A DNA stretch of 35,713 nt from RUG11788 sp964578175. GTDB lineage: Bacteria; Bacillota_I; Bacilli_A; RF39; UBA660. The position numbers and the translations under genes were made by a program. Where the stretch lies: positions 1 to 35,713 of the forward strand of contig CAZOBH010000012.1 in the NCBI GenBank assembly GCA_964578175.1. The letters run 5' to 3'. Position 1 is the stretch's first letter. Every line of letters begins with the position of its first letter. Below, piece by piece: positions 26,058 to 33,855 of the stretch. Below the pieces are notes generated by a model. The model was not told the DNA's origin. It saw only the letters and a list, made by a program, of their open reading frames with translations, and did no database searches.

Positions 26058-26066
26058 ATTATAGCA
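26058..26066 (-). promoter_or_regulatory. Extended -10 promoter of the nucleotidyltransferase gene
   Basis: TGC-TATAAT on the minus strand, -10 at 26058-26063, 21 bases upstream of the ATG at 26036. A second TATAAT overlaps at 26052-26057. Confidence 0.5.
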
Positions 26067-26095
26067 TTTATTTAAAAAGTATTAAATAAAAATAA

Positions 26096-26117
26096 AAAAG
26101 GTATAAAAATACCTTTT
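26096..26117 (-). terminator. Intrinsic terminator of the Sel1-repeat gene
   Basis: Perfect 8-pair stem AAAAGGTA/TACCTTTT with a 6-base loop, followed by T-rich sequence on the minus strand. It lies directly after the stop. Confidence 0.75.
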
Positions 26118-26118
26118 A

Positions 26119-26790
26119 TTATTCATCTTCATCATAATAACTAGCAAATGCTTTATCTACTTCTTCTCTAACAATATCGTATTCTTTATTCTTTAATAAT
26201 TCTTTAACTCCTTCATATGAATCTCTATAGAAATCATCTCCATTAGCTAACGCTATTTCATAACCTTTTTCAGCATGTTTTAAAAATTGATATGAAAGTT
26301 CTAGATTTACTACCATTGATCCACCTTTAAATGTCTCTCGTGCAATTGCATATGCTAAACTTGGATACTCTTGTAATTGACCACGATAAATTACATTTTG
26401 TCCTTTTAACCATTCATCACCTATTATAAATTCAGCAGCCAAAGAATAGTAATAAATAGATAATTCTTTATCTTTAACACCCCACTTATCAGTACTATAA
26501 ATATCTCCTAATTTATAAGCTGCATCAACATCTTCTTGGTTTGCTGCAATTGTAAAATATGCAATTGCTAAAGATGTGTTTGGTTCAATATCTCTTCCAT
26601 ATAAATAACAATATCCTAAATTAGAAATGGAATGAGTCTCTCCCATTGCAGCAGCTAATCTATAGTATTCAACAGATTCAGCATATGTAGATTCTTTATA
26701 TAAACTAGCTCCCTTATTTGTTAAATAACCATTTGCTCCATCTCTAATTGCTACCATATCAGTTTCTGTTAATTTAAATTTTTTCTTCAT
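26119..26790 (-). CDS. Sel1-like (TPR-type) repeat protein
   Basis: A protein of 223 residues with helix-turn-helix repeats of Sel1 type: SVEYYRLAAAMGETHSISNL then GYCYLYGRDI; LAIAYFTIAANQEDVDAAY then KLGDIYS; and SIYYYSLAAEF. Such solenoids act as protein-protein scaffolds. No signal peptide, so cytosolic, unlike many Sel1 proteins. The ATG at 26790 is chosen because AGAGGTG lies six bases upstream; a GTG three codons earlier belongs to that site. The acidic C-terminus ends YYDEDE. Its own terminator separates it from the nucleotidyltransferase gene; a functional link to it is not evident. Confidence 0.8.
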   Translation of the reverse strand: MKKKFKLTETDMVAIRDGANGYLTNKGASLYKESTYAESVEYYRLAAAMGETHSISNLGYCYLYGRDIEPNTSLAIAYFTIAANQEDVDAAYKLGDIYSTDKWGVKDKELSIYYYSLAAEFIIGDEWLKGQNVIYRGQLQEYPSLAYAIARETFKGGSMVVNLELSYQFLKHAEKGYEIALANGDDFYRDSYEGVKELLKNKEYDIVREEVDKAFASYYDEDE

Positions 26791-26855
26791 ATAATTCACC
26801 TCTTATTAATTTTATCATAAGAACAATAATTTTTCGTAAAACTTAAGTAATCTTA

Positions 26856-27158
26856 TTATGATATAGATATGATTATTGATTCTATAATAGTAATTATAAT
26901 TGAAATAATTACTAAATTTAAATATTTAACACGTTTAAGCTTATTATTTATAATTTTAGTCATTACATAATTAATTATTAAATCTAATATTATGGCTATT
27001 CCAATACCAGAAGCTACTATAAAATATTGTTCTGTTTTAGATAATGGTTCAACATAGTCATCAATGAAAGCAGCTAAAAATGCTCCTGCTATAATAATGA
27101 ATTTTATAATTCCTAAAATAATATTAGATACTATAATAAGCACTTTTTTCTTTTCCGT
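26856..27158 (-). CDS. Small membrane protein, start codon non-canonical
   Basis: About 100 residues with three hydrophobic helices (IIVSNIILGIIKFIIIAG, FIVASGIGIAIILDLIINYV, LVIISIIITIIESIII) and a basic start. No family recognised. No ATG opens this frame. AAAGGGAG stands five bases before an ACG at 27158, exactly where a start is expected, which suggests an ATG-to-ACG change. A TTG at 27179 is an alternative but lies upstream of that ribosome site with no Shine-Dalgarno of its own, and a GTG at 27140 is too far. Translation may therefore be weak. Stop TAA. Confidence 0.55.
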   Translation of the reverse strand, partial: TEKKKVLIIVSNIILGIIKFIIIAGAFLAAFIDDYVEPLSKTEQYFIVASGIGIAIILDLIINYVMTKIINNKLKRVKYLNLVIISIIITIIESIIISIS

Positions 27159-27247
27159 TTTTTCTCCCTTTATAACCAATTTATTTCTATTAGTACTTTA
27201 TAGAAAATGATCTCATTTCTTTACGAATATTTCAAATAAATATTAAA

Positions 27248-27266
27248 AAAGTAGTTTAACTACTCT
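27248..27266 (-). terminator. Short terminator after the 27269-28465 gene
   Basis: Stem AGTAGT/ACTACT-like (6 pairs, 3-base loop) followed on the minus strand by TTTTT. Immediately after the stop codon. Confidence 0.55.
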
Positions 27267-27268
27267 TT

Positions 27269-28465
27269 TTATGTTTCCTCTTCATGTGTTTCAACAATAT
27301 TTAATTTTTTAAATGTATTTTTGGCATAATTATATACATAATATTCTTTCTTTTCTCTAACTATACCATGACATTCTCCATCACAATCTATTTTTGATCC
27401 TATGTCAGTAATTTTTGTAATAACATAATTATGATTGTATGCAACTGATCTAAATTGTATTTTATTATCTTTACTATTCTCAACATTAATATTTTTTTTA
27501 TCTATTGTATATATTTTTTTATTTTCAAATGTAAGTAAATCAAATTCTTGAATATCATTTTTATATACATATACTAATTTATTATTAATTATAGTACTAT
27601 TATCAAAATCATATTCTATTTGTTTTGATGTTGTCTTTTTAGTATTTATATCATATTTATAAAACTTTGTAGAATCAGTATAAGTTATTATATTATCTTT
27701 AAATAAAATAACATTAAACTCAGGTTCAGTTCTTTCTATTTCTACATTTTCTAATTTATCTTCTTTTAAATTATATAGTATTATATCATCAATTCCCGTT
27801 GGTATTAATATAACCCTTTCTTTATCAACAAGTGTATTCAAATAAATAACTTCTTCATCTAATATTATTTTATCTTTTTTAGTACTTATATTATACACTG
27901 AAATCTTATTATCACAATTTCTATAAACATAATAGTTTTTTATCATTTTCCCATTGATAGAACAAATATCTATATCTATCTTACTTAAATCATTTTTATT
28001 ATATATCTCTAATTTATTTTGTGTATCTTCAAAATACTCGATCATTAAGTATTTACTATTAATTTTCATATCATAAAGTTCTTCTGTATCTTTGACTTTG
28101 ATATTTATCTTTTTATCTTCTTTAGTATCAATATTATATATATGAATATAATTATCATTTGATATATAATACACATCTTTGTCAAAAGAAGTAAATACAG
28201 AAGTAGGGCTCTTATCAGTTATAACTACTCTTTCTCCGTTTTCATCATAGTATAATATTTTACAAATTGATTTATCTTCTGTTGATTCAGGACAATCAAA
28301 GTCTAAATCTAATAGATTCGTAGACTCGGTAATATCTCCTTCAACTATAACTTGCTCATTTTTATTCTCTTCTTTTTTATTATTTATAACTAAAAAAATA
28401 CCAATAAACGAAACTATTACAAGTACTACACAAATTAAAACTATTATTATTTTTTTCTTATTCAT
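27269..28465 (-). CDS. Membrane-anchored extracytoplasmic protein, possibly beta-propeller
   Basis: A protein of 398 residues with a basic start and a transmembrane helix (~5-26), then a long outer domain. That domain has recurring short strand pairs of the pattern 'x-IYNIDTKEDKKINI', 'KISVYNISTKKDKIIL' and 'FYKYDINTKKTTSKQI', about 40-50 residues apart. This is consistent with WD40/PQQ-like blades, although no signature is exact. Cysteines in CPESTEDKSIC and CDGEC may be disulphides. The ATG at 28465 has GGAGGAAAT directly before it; a more upstream TTG is inside the ribosome site. A TGT-TATACT sequence just upstream is a likely -10. Cargo or ligand cannot be inferred. Confidence 0.7.
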   Translation of the reverse strand: MNKKKIIIVLICVVLVIVSFIGIFLVINNKKEENKNEQVIVEGDITESTNLLDLDFDCPESTEDKSICKILYYDENGERVVITDKSPTSVFTSFDKDVYYISNDNYIHIYNIDTKEDKKINIKVKDTEELYDMKINSKYLMIEYFEDTQNKLEIYNKNDLSKIDIDICSINGKMIKNYYVYRNCDNKISVYNISTKKDKIILDEEVIYLNTLVDKERVILIPTGIDDIILYNLKEDKLENVEIERTEPEFNVILFKDNIITYTDSTKFYKYDINTKKTTSKQIEYDFDNSTIINNKLVYVYKNDIQEFDLLTFENKKIYTIDKKNINVENSKDNKIQFRSVAYNHNYVITKITDIGSKIDCDGECHGIVREKKEYYVYNYAKNTFKKLNIVETHEEET

Positions 28466-28501
28466 ATTTCCTCCAATTATCAATAATAGTATAACATAAA
28501 A

Positions 28502-28546
28502 AGATGCATATGAGTTTCTTATTTAATACAATCACTCATCGCATCT
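28502..28546 (-). terminator. Long-stem terminator of the Big2 protein gene
   Basis: On the minus strand, AGATGC-G-ATGAGT pairs with ACTCAT-AT-GCATCT (12 pairs, small internal loop), 18-base loop, then TTTTTATG. It lies 67 bases after the stop at 28613. Confidence 0.7.
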
Positions 28547-28612
28547 AAAACATAAATACTAGTAAATCAAAACTATCCATACTTTTATACATCATTTCAG
28601 TATATAGTATAA

Positions 28613-31600
28613 CTAACATTCATTCTTAGCTATTTTTTGTAACATTTGAGCTCTAGCTTTAGTAACTCCTCCTTCTCCATAATAAGTTAACTTGGTAGGA
28701 TCTTGTCCAGTTATTGTTTTATAAATACATGTTGCTGCTAAATAAACTCCCTCATTTGTTCCATGAGTATTATCTCTAAATATCTTAGTATCTTTTGTAT
28801 TTTGATAATATTTTAAGAAAGCTGATCCATCTTTTATTACAGTCAAATTATAAGCTTTAGCTATATTTTCAGCGTTTTTATTAGCAGTTAATTGTTCACT
28901 ACTAGTACCTTTTTTAAAACTTGATCTAAAATACCATGATTGTCTCAAATATATTTTTACATTATCATTATTTTTTATTAAAAGATTTCTTATTTCACTA
29001 ACACCTGTTTTATAATATTTACCATTATAAGTTGCAGCTGTTTGTTCTTGAAGAATTGCAGTATCAAACGTGTTACTTGTTATTACTTTCTTGGCAGCTT
29101 TAAGATTTTTATCTTTTTTATCACTCGAAGCAGTATTAACGATTTTTCCTCTGGCTTTTTCAACTAATGATGTTCCACCTACTGTAGATTTTTTTATATC
29201 GGCATCAAACCCTCCATTTTTCATTACTTTAACAAATGTATCGTATACTGAACCATTACTGGTATGAGTTTTACTATTACCAATCATAGCTATTCTAACT
29301 TGTTTAACAGTTACAGTATATTTTGCTGTTTTACCATTAGATGTAGTTGCTGTTATAGTTGCTGTTCCTGCTTTTTTACCTAAGATTTTACCATTAGATA
29401 CAGTTGCAACTTTAGTATTAGATGATTTCCAAGTTACTGTTTTATCAGTAGCATTAGATGGACTGATTGTTGCTTTAAGAGTAACTGTTCTAGTAGATCT
29501 TATAGTTCCCTTGCTCTTATTAAGAGTTATACCAGTTGGAGCAACCTTTTTAGCTTTAACAGTTACAGTTGCTGTTGCTGTTTTACCATTATTACTTGTT
29601 GCTGTTATTGTAGCTGTTCCTGTCTTTACAGCAGTTATTTTACCATTAGATACAGTAGCAACTTTAGAGTTAGATGTCTTCCAAGTTACTGCTTTATTAG
29701 TAGCATTAGATGGACTAATTGTTGCTGTTAAAGTAGTATTTTTACCTTCTTCTAATGAAATACTTGTTTTATTTAAAGTTATACTAGTAACAGCAATAGT
29801 CTTTGGTGTTACAGTAATAGTTGCTGTTGCACTCTTATTATTACTTGCTTTAGCAGTTATTTTTACAACACCTGATTTCTTAGCTGTTACTTTTCCATTA
29901 GCTACTGTTGCTATATTAGTATTAGAACTAACCCATGTAATTGATTTATCTGTTGCATTACTTGGACTTATTGTTGCTGTTAAAGTAGTACTAGTTCCTT
30001 CTACTATTGACTTAGAAGTTGGACTTAAAGTTACTCCTGTAACTAATACAGCATTTTTAGTTACTGTTACTGTTGCAGTTGTACTCTTTCCGTTTGTAGT
30101 TGTTGCTGTTATAGTTGCTGTCCCACTAGAAACACCAGTTACTTTTCCATTTGTTACAGTAGCTATATTAGTATTAGATGACTTCCATGTTACTGCTTTA
30201 TTTGTTGCATTATCAGGGGTTATTGTTGCAACTAAAGTAGTACTCTTTCCTTCTCCAATATATACTTTATTAGTATTTAAAGTTATTCTTGTTGGATTTA
30301 TTACTCTCTTTATTACAGTTATATATGCAGTAGCGCTCTTACCGTTTTTAGTAGTTGCAGTAATATTAGCTGCTCCTGCTTTTATACCAGTTACCCTACC
30401 ATTATTTACTATTGCAACTTTACTATTACTAGAAGTCCAAGTAACACTCTTATCAGTGGCATTATCAGGAGTAATAATACTTATTAAACTAAAACTATCC
30501 CCTTCATATATAGTTCTATTAGTTACATTTAAAGATATACCAGTAGGATTAATAGTATTACTAATAACATTTACTGTTAAAGTTGCAGTTTTATTATTAT
30601 GAGTCTTTACTGTTACTTTAGTAGTACCAACTTTATTACCTTTAATTTTCCCATCTTTATAGACAGTAGCTATATCATTATTTTCTACAATCCATGTAAC
30701 ATTCTTATTAGTAGCAGTACTAGGATTAATAGTATAATTTACTTTAGTAGTACCACCAACGCTTATAGTAACATTATCCTTATTTAGGCTAATACTCTTA
30801 ACTTCAGTATTGGTATTAGTTTTAGTTTTCTTTTTAGTTTTAATAACCTTTTTAGTAGTAGTTGTTTTAGTTACTTGTTCTCCAACTACAGTAACATTTG
30901 ACTTAGCACTTATTCCATTACTTGTAGTTGCTGTAATTACTGCATTACCTTTAGAAATAGCTGTTACTGTTCCATTACTATCTACAGTAGCAATCTTATT
31001 ATCAGAACTATTCCAAATAACTGTTTTATTTGATGCATTATCAGGATATACATAAGCATTTAAAGTAGTTTTATTCCCAACTTTAATATTTAAATTAACA
31101 TTATCTATTACAATACTAGTAGCTTCATTTTTAGATGATAATACAGTTACTGATACATTGGTATTAATACCATTATTAGTTGAAATAGTAATAACTGCAC
31201 TACCTGCTTTTTTAGCAGTTGCAATTCCGCTTTTATCAACTGTAACTACATCTTCATTACTAGATACATATGTGTAATTATAATTAAAATCAGTCTTTTT
31301 TATTAAACTAGATATATTATAAGTTTTATTTTCATAAACAGTTATAGTATTAGAATTTAAAACTATATTATCAATAGGAACATCTGTAATTTTAACTTTT
31401 AATACTTGTTCTTTATCTCCTTTTTTTACTGTTATTTCAGCAGTTCCACTAGATCTAGGAGTAACTAATCCATAACCATCTACACTTGCTACTTTAGGGT
31501 CAGATGATCGATATTCATATAAATTATTAGCGTTATTTTTTTTATTTTCTGCTTCTATATTTATTTGATATGGAGTATCAATAGATAAACTAACTTCATG

Positions 31601-31714
31601 TTCTTCTATTTCAAAGTTATCATAATCAATTAATAATTTATAACCAATAAATATAGTTATCACTATAGCAACTATACAAAATAAAGAAATAAATACATTT
31701 TTAGTCTCATTCAT
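28613..31714 (-). CDS. Large surface protein: nine Big2 domains and an SGNH/DUF4886-like domain
   Basis: A protein of 1033 residues. Residues ~7-27 are an uncleaved signal-anchor. Two divergent bacterial Ig-like (Big2) domains follow (~36-192), then seven regular ones of ~82 residues (~198-805), each with the pattern TLNAYVYPDNATNK.VTW.SS / VATV.NGKVT / GTATITATT. A Thr/Lys linker (~279-305) interrupts them. Residues 806-1033 look like an SGNH hydrolase of DUF4886 type: IAMIGNSKTH with the putative Ser, and DNTHGTNEGVYLAATCIY with the Asp-xx-His dyad. The enzyme domain may act on cell-surface or host glycan esters, with Big2 domains as a spacer (inference). No LPXTG motif, so anchoring is by the N-terminal helix. 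AGGTG precedes the ATG; extended -10 at 31736. Confidence 0.87.
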   Translation of the reverse strand: MNETKNVFISLFCIVAIVITIFIGYKLLIDYDNFEIEEHEVSLSIDTPYQINIEAENKKNNANNLYEYRSSDPKVASVDGYGLVTPRSSGTAEITVKKGDKEQVLKVKITDVPIDNIVLNSNTITVYENKTYNISSLIKKTDFNYNYTYVSSNEDVVTVDKSGIATAKKAGSAVITISTNNGINTNVSVTVLSSKNEATSIVIDNVNLNIKVGNKTTLNAYVYPDNASNKTVIWNSSDNKIATVDSNGTVTAISKGNAVITATTSNGISAKSNVTVVGEQVTKTTTTKKVIKTKKKTKTNTNTEVKSISLNKDNVTISVGGTTKVNYTINPSTATNKNVTWIVENNDIATVYKDGKIKGNKVGTTKVTVKTHNNKTATLTVNVISNTINPTGISLNVTNRTIYEGDSFSLISIITPDNATDKSVTWTSSNSKVAIVNNGRVTGIKAGAANITATTKNGKSATAYITVIKRVINPTRITLNTNKVYIGEGKSTTLVATITPDNATNKAVTWKSSNTNIATVTNGKVTGVSSGTATITATTTNGKSTTATVTVTKNAVLVTGVTLSPTSKSIVEGTSTTLTATISPSNATDKSITWVSSNTNIATVANGKVTAKKSGVVKITAKASNNKSATATITVTPKTIAVTSITLNKTSISLEEGKNTTLTATISPSNATNKAVTWKTSNSKVATVSNGKITAVKTGTATITATSNNGKTATATVTVKAKKVAPTGITLNKSKGTIRSTRTVTLKATISPSNATDKTVTWKSSNTKVATVSNGKILGKKAGTATITATTSNGKTAKYTVTVKQVRIAMIGNSKTHTSNGSVYDTFVKVMKNGGFDADIKKSTVGGTSLVEKARGKIVNTASSDKKDKNLKAAKKVITSNTFDTAILQEQTAATYNGKYYKTGVSEIRNLLIKNNDNVKIYLRQSWYFRSSFKKGTSSEQLTANKNAENIAKAYNLTVIKDGSAFLKYYQNTKDTKIFRDNTHGTNEGVYLAATCIYKTITGQDPTKLTYYGEGGVTKARAQMLQKIAKNEC
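29300..31609 (-). repeat. Tandem Big2-coding repeats (~250-bp period)
   Basis: Nine Big2 modules within the surface protein; the seven from ~29300 to ~31123 are clear at DNA level, with the VTWKSSN-coding segment recurring every ~250 bases (for example near 29420, 29670, 29920, 30170, 30420). The last five modules are the most alike, suggesting recent expansion. Confidence 0.8.
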
Positions 31715-31735
31715 ATTATCACCTATTCTAAAATG

Positions 31736-31744
31736 ATTATATCA
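31736..31744 (-). promoter_or_regulatory. Extended -10 promoter of the Big2 protein gene
   Basis: TGA-TATAAT on the minus strand, -10 at 31736-31741, 21 bases before the ATG. No -35 match. Confidence 0.5.
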
Positions 31745-31800
31745 TATTAAAGAGTAAGAATTACCTATATACTTTTGTAGGTTTACAGAATAATAATAAT

Positions 31801-31829
31801 AAAAAGAATCTTCTTTACAGATTCTTTTT
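31801..31829 (-). terminator. Intrinsic terminator of the natAB operon
   Basis: Perfect 11-pair stem AAAAAGAATCT/AGATTCTTTTT with a 7-base loop, directly before the natB stop. Confidence 0.8.
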
Positions 31830-31830
31830 A

Positions 31831-32997
31831 TTAATCAATAAATAATATTTTTTCTGATTTAAATAATTTACCAATAATTTTAATTAATATAATTGATAAT
31901 ATCGCAGATGATACAAACATTATTAATAAATAAATCAATTCTTGTATACCAATTGTACTTCTAAATACGGTTGTTAATAACATGGTGTGATTTACTATAG
32001 GTATTACTGATAAAATATATGACATCTTTATTTCTAGCATTTCTAAAAACATAGGAATAATAGTTACTATTGAAAGTGGGGTTAAAGCACTTTGAGCTTC
32101 TTTATATGATTTAGTAAATGAAGCTATTGCTATTGCTGCTCCACTTATAAAAATTGAGTAAGATATCATTATTAATAATCCTAAAGATACAGTTAATGGA
32201 TTTATGTTTATTATAAAGTCATTATACATAGAAAACATATTAGAACATATTAAGAATGATATGGCAATTAATATAGTACAAACTATTGAAGTAATTATAC
32301 CAGATGTTGTAATAGCTAAAAACTTACCGGACATTAATTCTTCATTCTTTAAAGGGAATGTTAGTATAGTTTCAAGAGTACCTTTCTCTTTTTCACCAGC
32401 AACTAAATCAGTTGCTCCTTGAATAGTTGATAATGTTATAGCCATAATCGAATATATAAAGGCAATTTGAATTAAATAATCAATCATTTCATTTTTACCT
32501 GTTAATTCTTCATATGAATAACTTACATTTGCATACACTCTATTTATATCAGCATTAATACTATTCAAATATACTTCTGCATAATAATTGTTTAATTCAT
32601 CTAAATACATACTTATTTCAGAACTAGCCATTACTCCATCTTGAGTATTTGGATTATAGTATATTACATATTCTTTATCATTTTTCAGAATATAAGCTGT
32701 TATTTCTCCTTCTTCATATAATTTATCTAAATCTTCTTTATTATCATAATAATTAGTTTCTATATTTAAATCTTTAATTATTTCTTTTTCAGTATCATTT
32801 AATCTATAATTAATACCTATATTATATTTTTCAATCTCATCTTCATTATTTTGTCCTTCACTATCATATAAAGCTGAAAAAGCAAAAATAAAAATTGGAA
32901 TCATTATAGGCATTACTAACATCATTCTTAAAGATCTTTTATCTCTAACTATACATTTAAGTTCTTTTTTTAAGGTAATAATTGCGTTTCTAGTCAT
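31831..32997 (-). CDS. natB: ABC-2 permease, NatB-like
   Basis: Membrane subunit (388 residues, the usual NatB length) of an ABC exporter; the Bacillus NatAB pair expels sodium ions. The N-terminus TLKKELKCIVRDKRSLRMMLVMP is family-typical, with a first helix at ~25-44. An extracellular segment follows (~50-170), then about five helices including VAGEKEKGTLETILTFPLKNEELMSGK split across helix ends, a hallmark of this group. AGGAGGTG lies six bases before the ATG, formed by the last codons of natA, whose stop overlaps this start by eight bases. The sodium role is inferred from family resemblance only. Confidence 0.83.
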   Translation of the reverse strand: MTRNAIITLKKELKCIVRDKRSLRMMLVMPIMIPIFIFAFSALYDSEGQNNEDEIEKYNIGINYRLNDTEKEIIKDLNIETNYYDNKEDLDKLYEEGEITAYILKNDKEYVIYYNPNTQDGVMASSEISMYLDELNNYYAEVYLNSINADINRVYANVSYSYEELTGKNEMIDYLIQIAFIYSIMAITLSTIQGATDLVAGEKEKGTLETILTFPLKNEELMSGKFLAITTSGIITSIVCTILIAISFLICSNMFSMYNDFIININPLTVSLGLLIMISYSIFISGAAIAIASFTKSYKEAQSALTPLSIVTIIPMFLEMLEIKMSYILSVIPIVNHTMLLTTVFRSTIGIQELIYLLIMFVSSAILSIILIKIIGKLFKSEKILFID

Positions 32998-33745
32998 TTT
33001 TTACACCTCCTATTAACTCAAAGAAGGCATCTCTTAAATTAGTAGTTTTAGTTTCTTCAATTATATTTTTAGGTGCATCTATTTTTATTACTTTACCTTC
33101 ATGAATTAGAACTACTTTATCACATATATTTTCTGCTTCCTCCATATAGTGAGTTGAATAAACTATACATTTACCTTTCTTTTGTTCTTCTTTTATAAAA
33201 TTAAGAACTACTTGACTAGAAATAATATCAAGTCCTGATGTTGCTTCATCTAATATATAATATTTTGGATTATGAATAATACATCTAGCTAAACCTACTC
33301 TTTGCGTTTGACCAGTTGATAAATTACCTATTTTTTGATTTAAAAATTTATCTAAATTAAACTCTTTTGAGATTTCTCTTATTCTTTTATCTACTATTGA
33401 TTTATCAATTTCATAATATTCAGAACACATAACTAATAATTCATATGGAGTCATATCTTTATATAACTTAGTATTACCACTTAAAAATGATAATTGTTTC
33501 TTTATTTTTATATCATCTTTTCCATATTTTAAATTATCAAAACAGATTTCTCCTTCATTAGGAGTCATAATACCAGCTATCATTCTAAGAAGTGTTGTTT
33601 TTCCAGCTCCATTAGGTCCTAATATACCTACTACTTCTCCATCATTAGCTTTAAAAGAAATGTCTTTATCAGCATAAAAAGAAATCTTTTCTTTTTTAGA
33701 AATACTTTTAGTAAATTTTTTACTTACATTTTTAACTTCTATCAT
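32990..33745 (-). CDS. natA: ABC transporter ATPase, NatA-like
   Basis: ATPase subunit of the exporter, 251 residues. Walker A GPNGAGKTT at ~43-51, Q-loop area FLSGNTKLYKD, signature NLSTGQTQRVGLAR, Walker B YYILDEATSGLD and H-loop YSTHYMEEAE. The short size and the partner permease fit NatA of Bacillus. DEATSGLD replaces the common DEPTSGLD. The ATG at 33745 has GAAGG seven bases upstream; the frame upstream of it (to 33781) contains the promoter and is rejected. Overlaps natB by eight bases. Stop TAG. Confidence 0.88.
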   Translation of the reverse strand: MIEVKNVSKKFTKSISKKEKISFYADKDISFKANDGEVVGILGPNGAGKTTLLRMIAGIMTPNEGEICFDNLKYGKDDIKIKKQLSFLSGNTKLYKDMTPYELLVMCSEYYEIDKSIVDKRIREISKEFNLDKFLNQKIGNLSTGQTQRVGLARCIIHNPKYYILDEATSGLDIISSQVVLNFIKEEQKKGKCIVYSTHYMEEAENICDKVVLIHEGKVIKIDAPKNIIEETKTTNLRDAFFELIGGVKND

Positions 33746-33767
33746 ATAATACCTTCTATCTATAAAA

Positions 33768-33776
33768 AGTATATCA
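33768..33776 (-). promoter_or_regulatory. Extended -10 promoter of natAB
   Basis: TGA-TATACT on the minus strand, -10 at 33768-33773, 22 bases before the natA ATG and just after the hairpin at 33801-33838. Confidence 0.45.
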
Positions 33777-33800
33777 TACAAATTATTAAAAAAATATATT

Positions 33801-33838
33801 TGTTGAACGATACTCCATTTTTGGACTATTGTTCAACA
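33801..33838 (-). terminator. Long inverted repeat between the LCP gene and natA (terminator or operator)
   Basis: Arms TGTTGAACGATACTCCA and TGGACTATTGTTCAACA pair over 17 positions with two mismatches around a 4-base T loop. A run of seven T follows six bases later on the minus strand. It could terminate the LCP transcript; the location just upstream of the natA promoter also fits an operator. Confidence 0.6.
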
Positions 33839-33855
33839 TATTAATTCTTCTTTAC

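Noticed and set aside
29511..30602. 363-codon plus-strand frame (and neighbours at 29070, 30599 and 30810) opposite the Big2 gene
   Set aside because: Shadow of the repeat-coding strand: it mirrors the ~250-bp Big2 period, has no ribosome site, and encodes only repetitive hydrophobic residues.
28613..31714. Possible CRISPR or satellite repeat array from the ~250-bp periodicity
   Set aside because: The repeats are protein-coding Big2 modules with conserved frame and diverged sequence, not short identical repeats with unique spacers.
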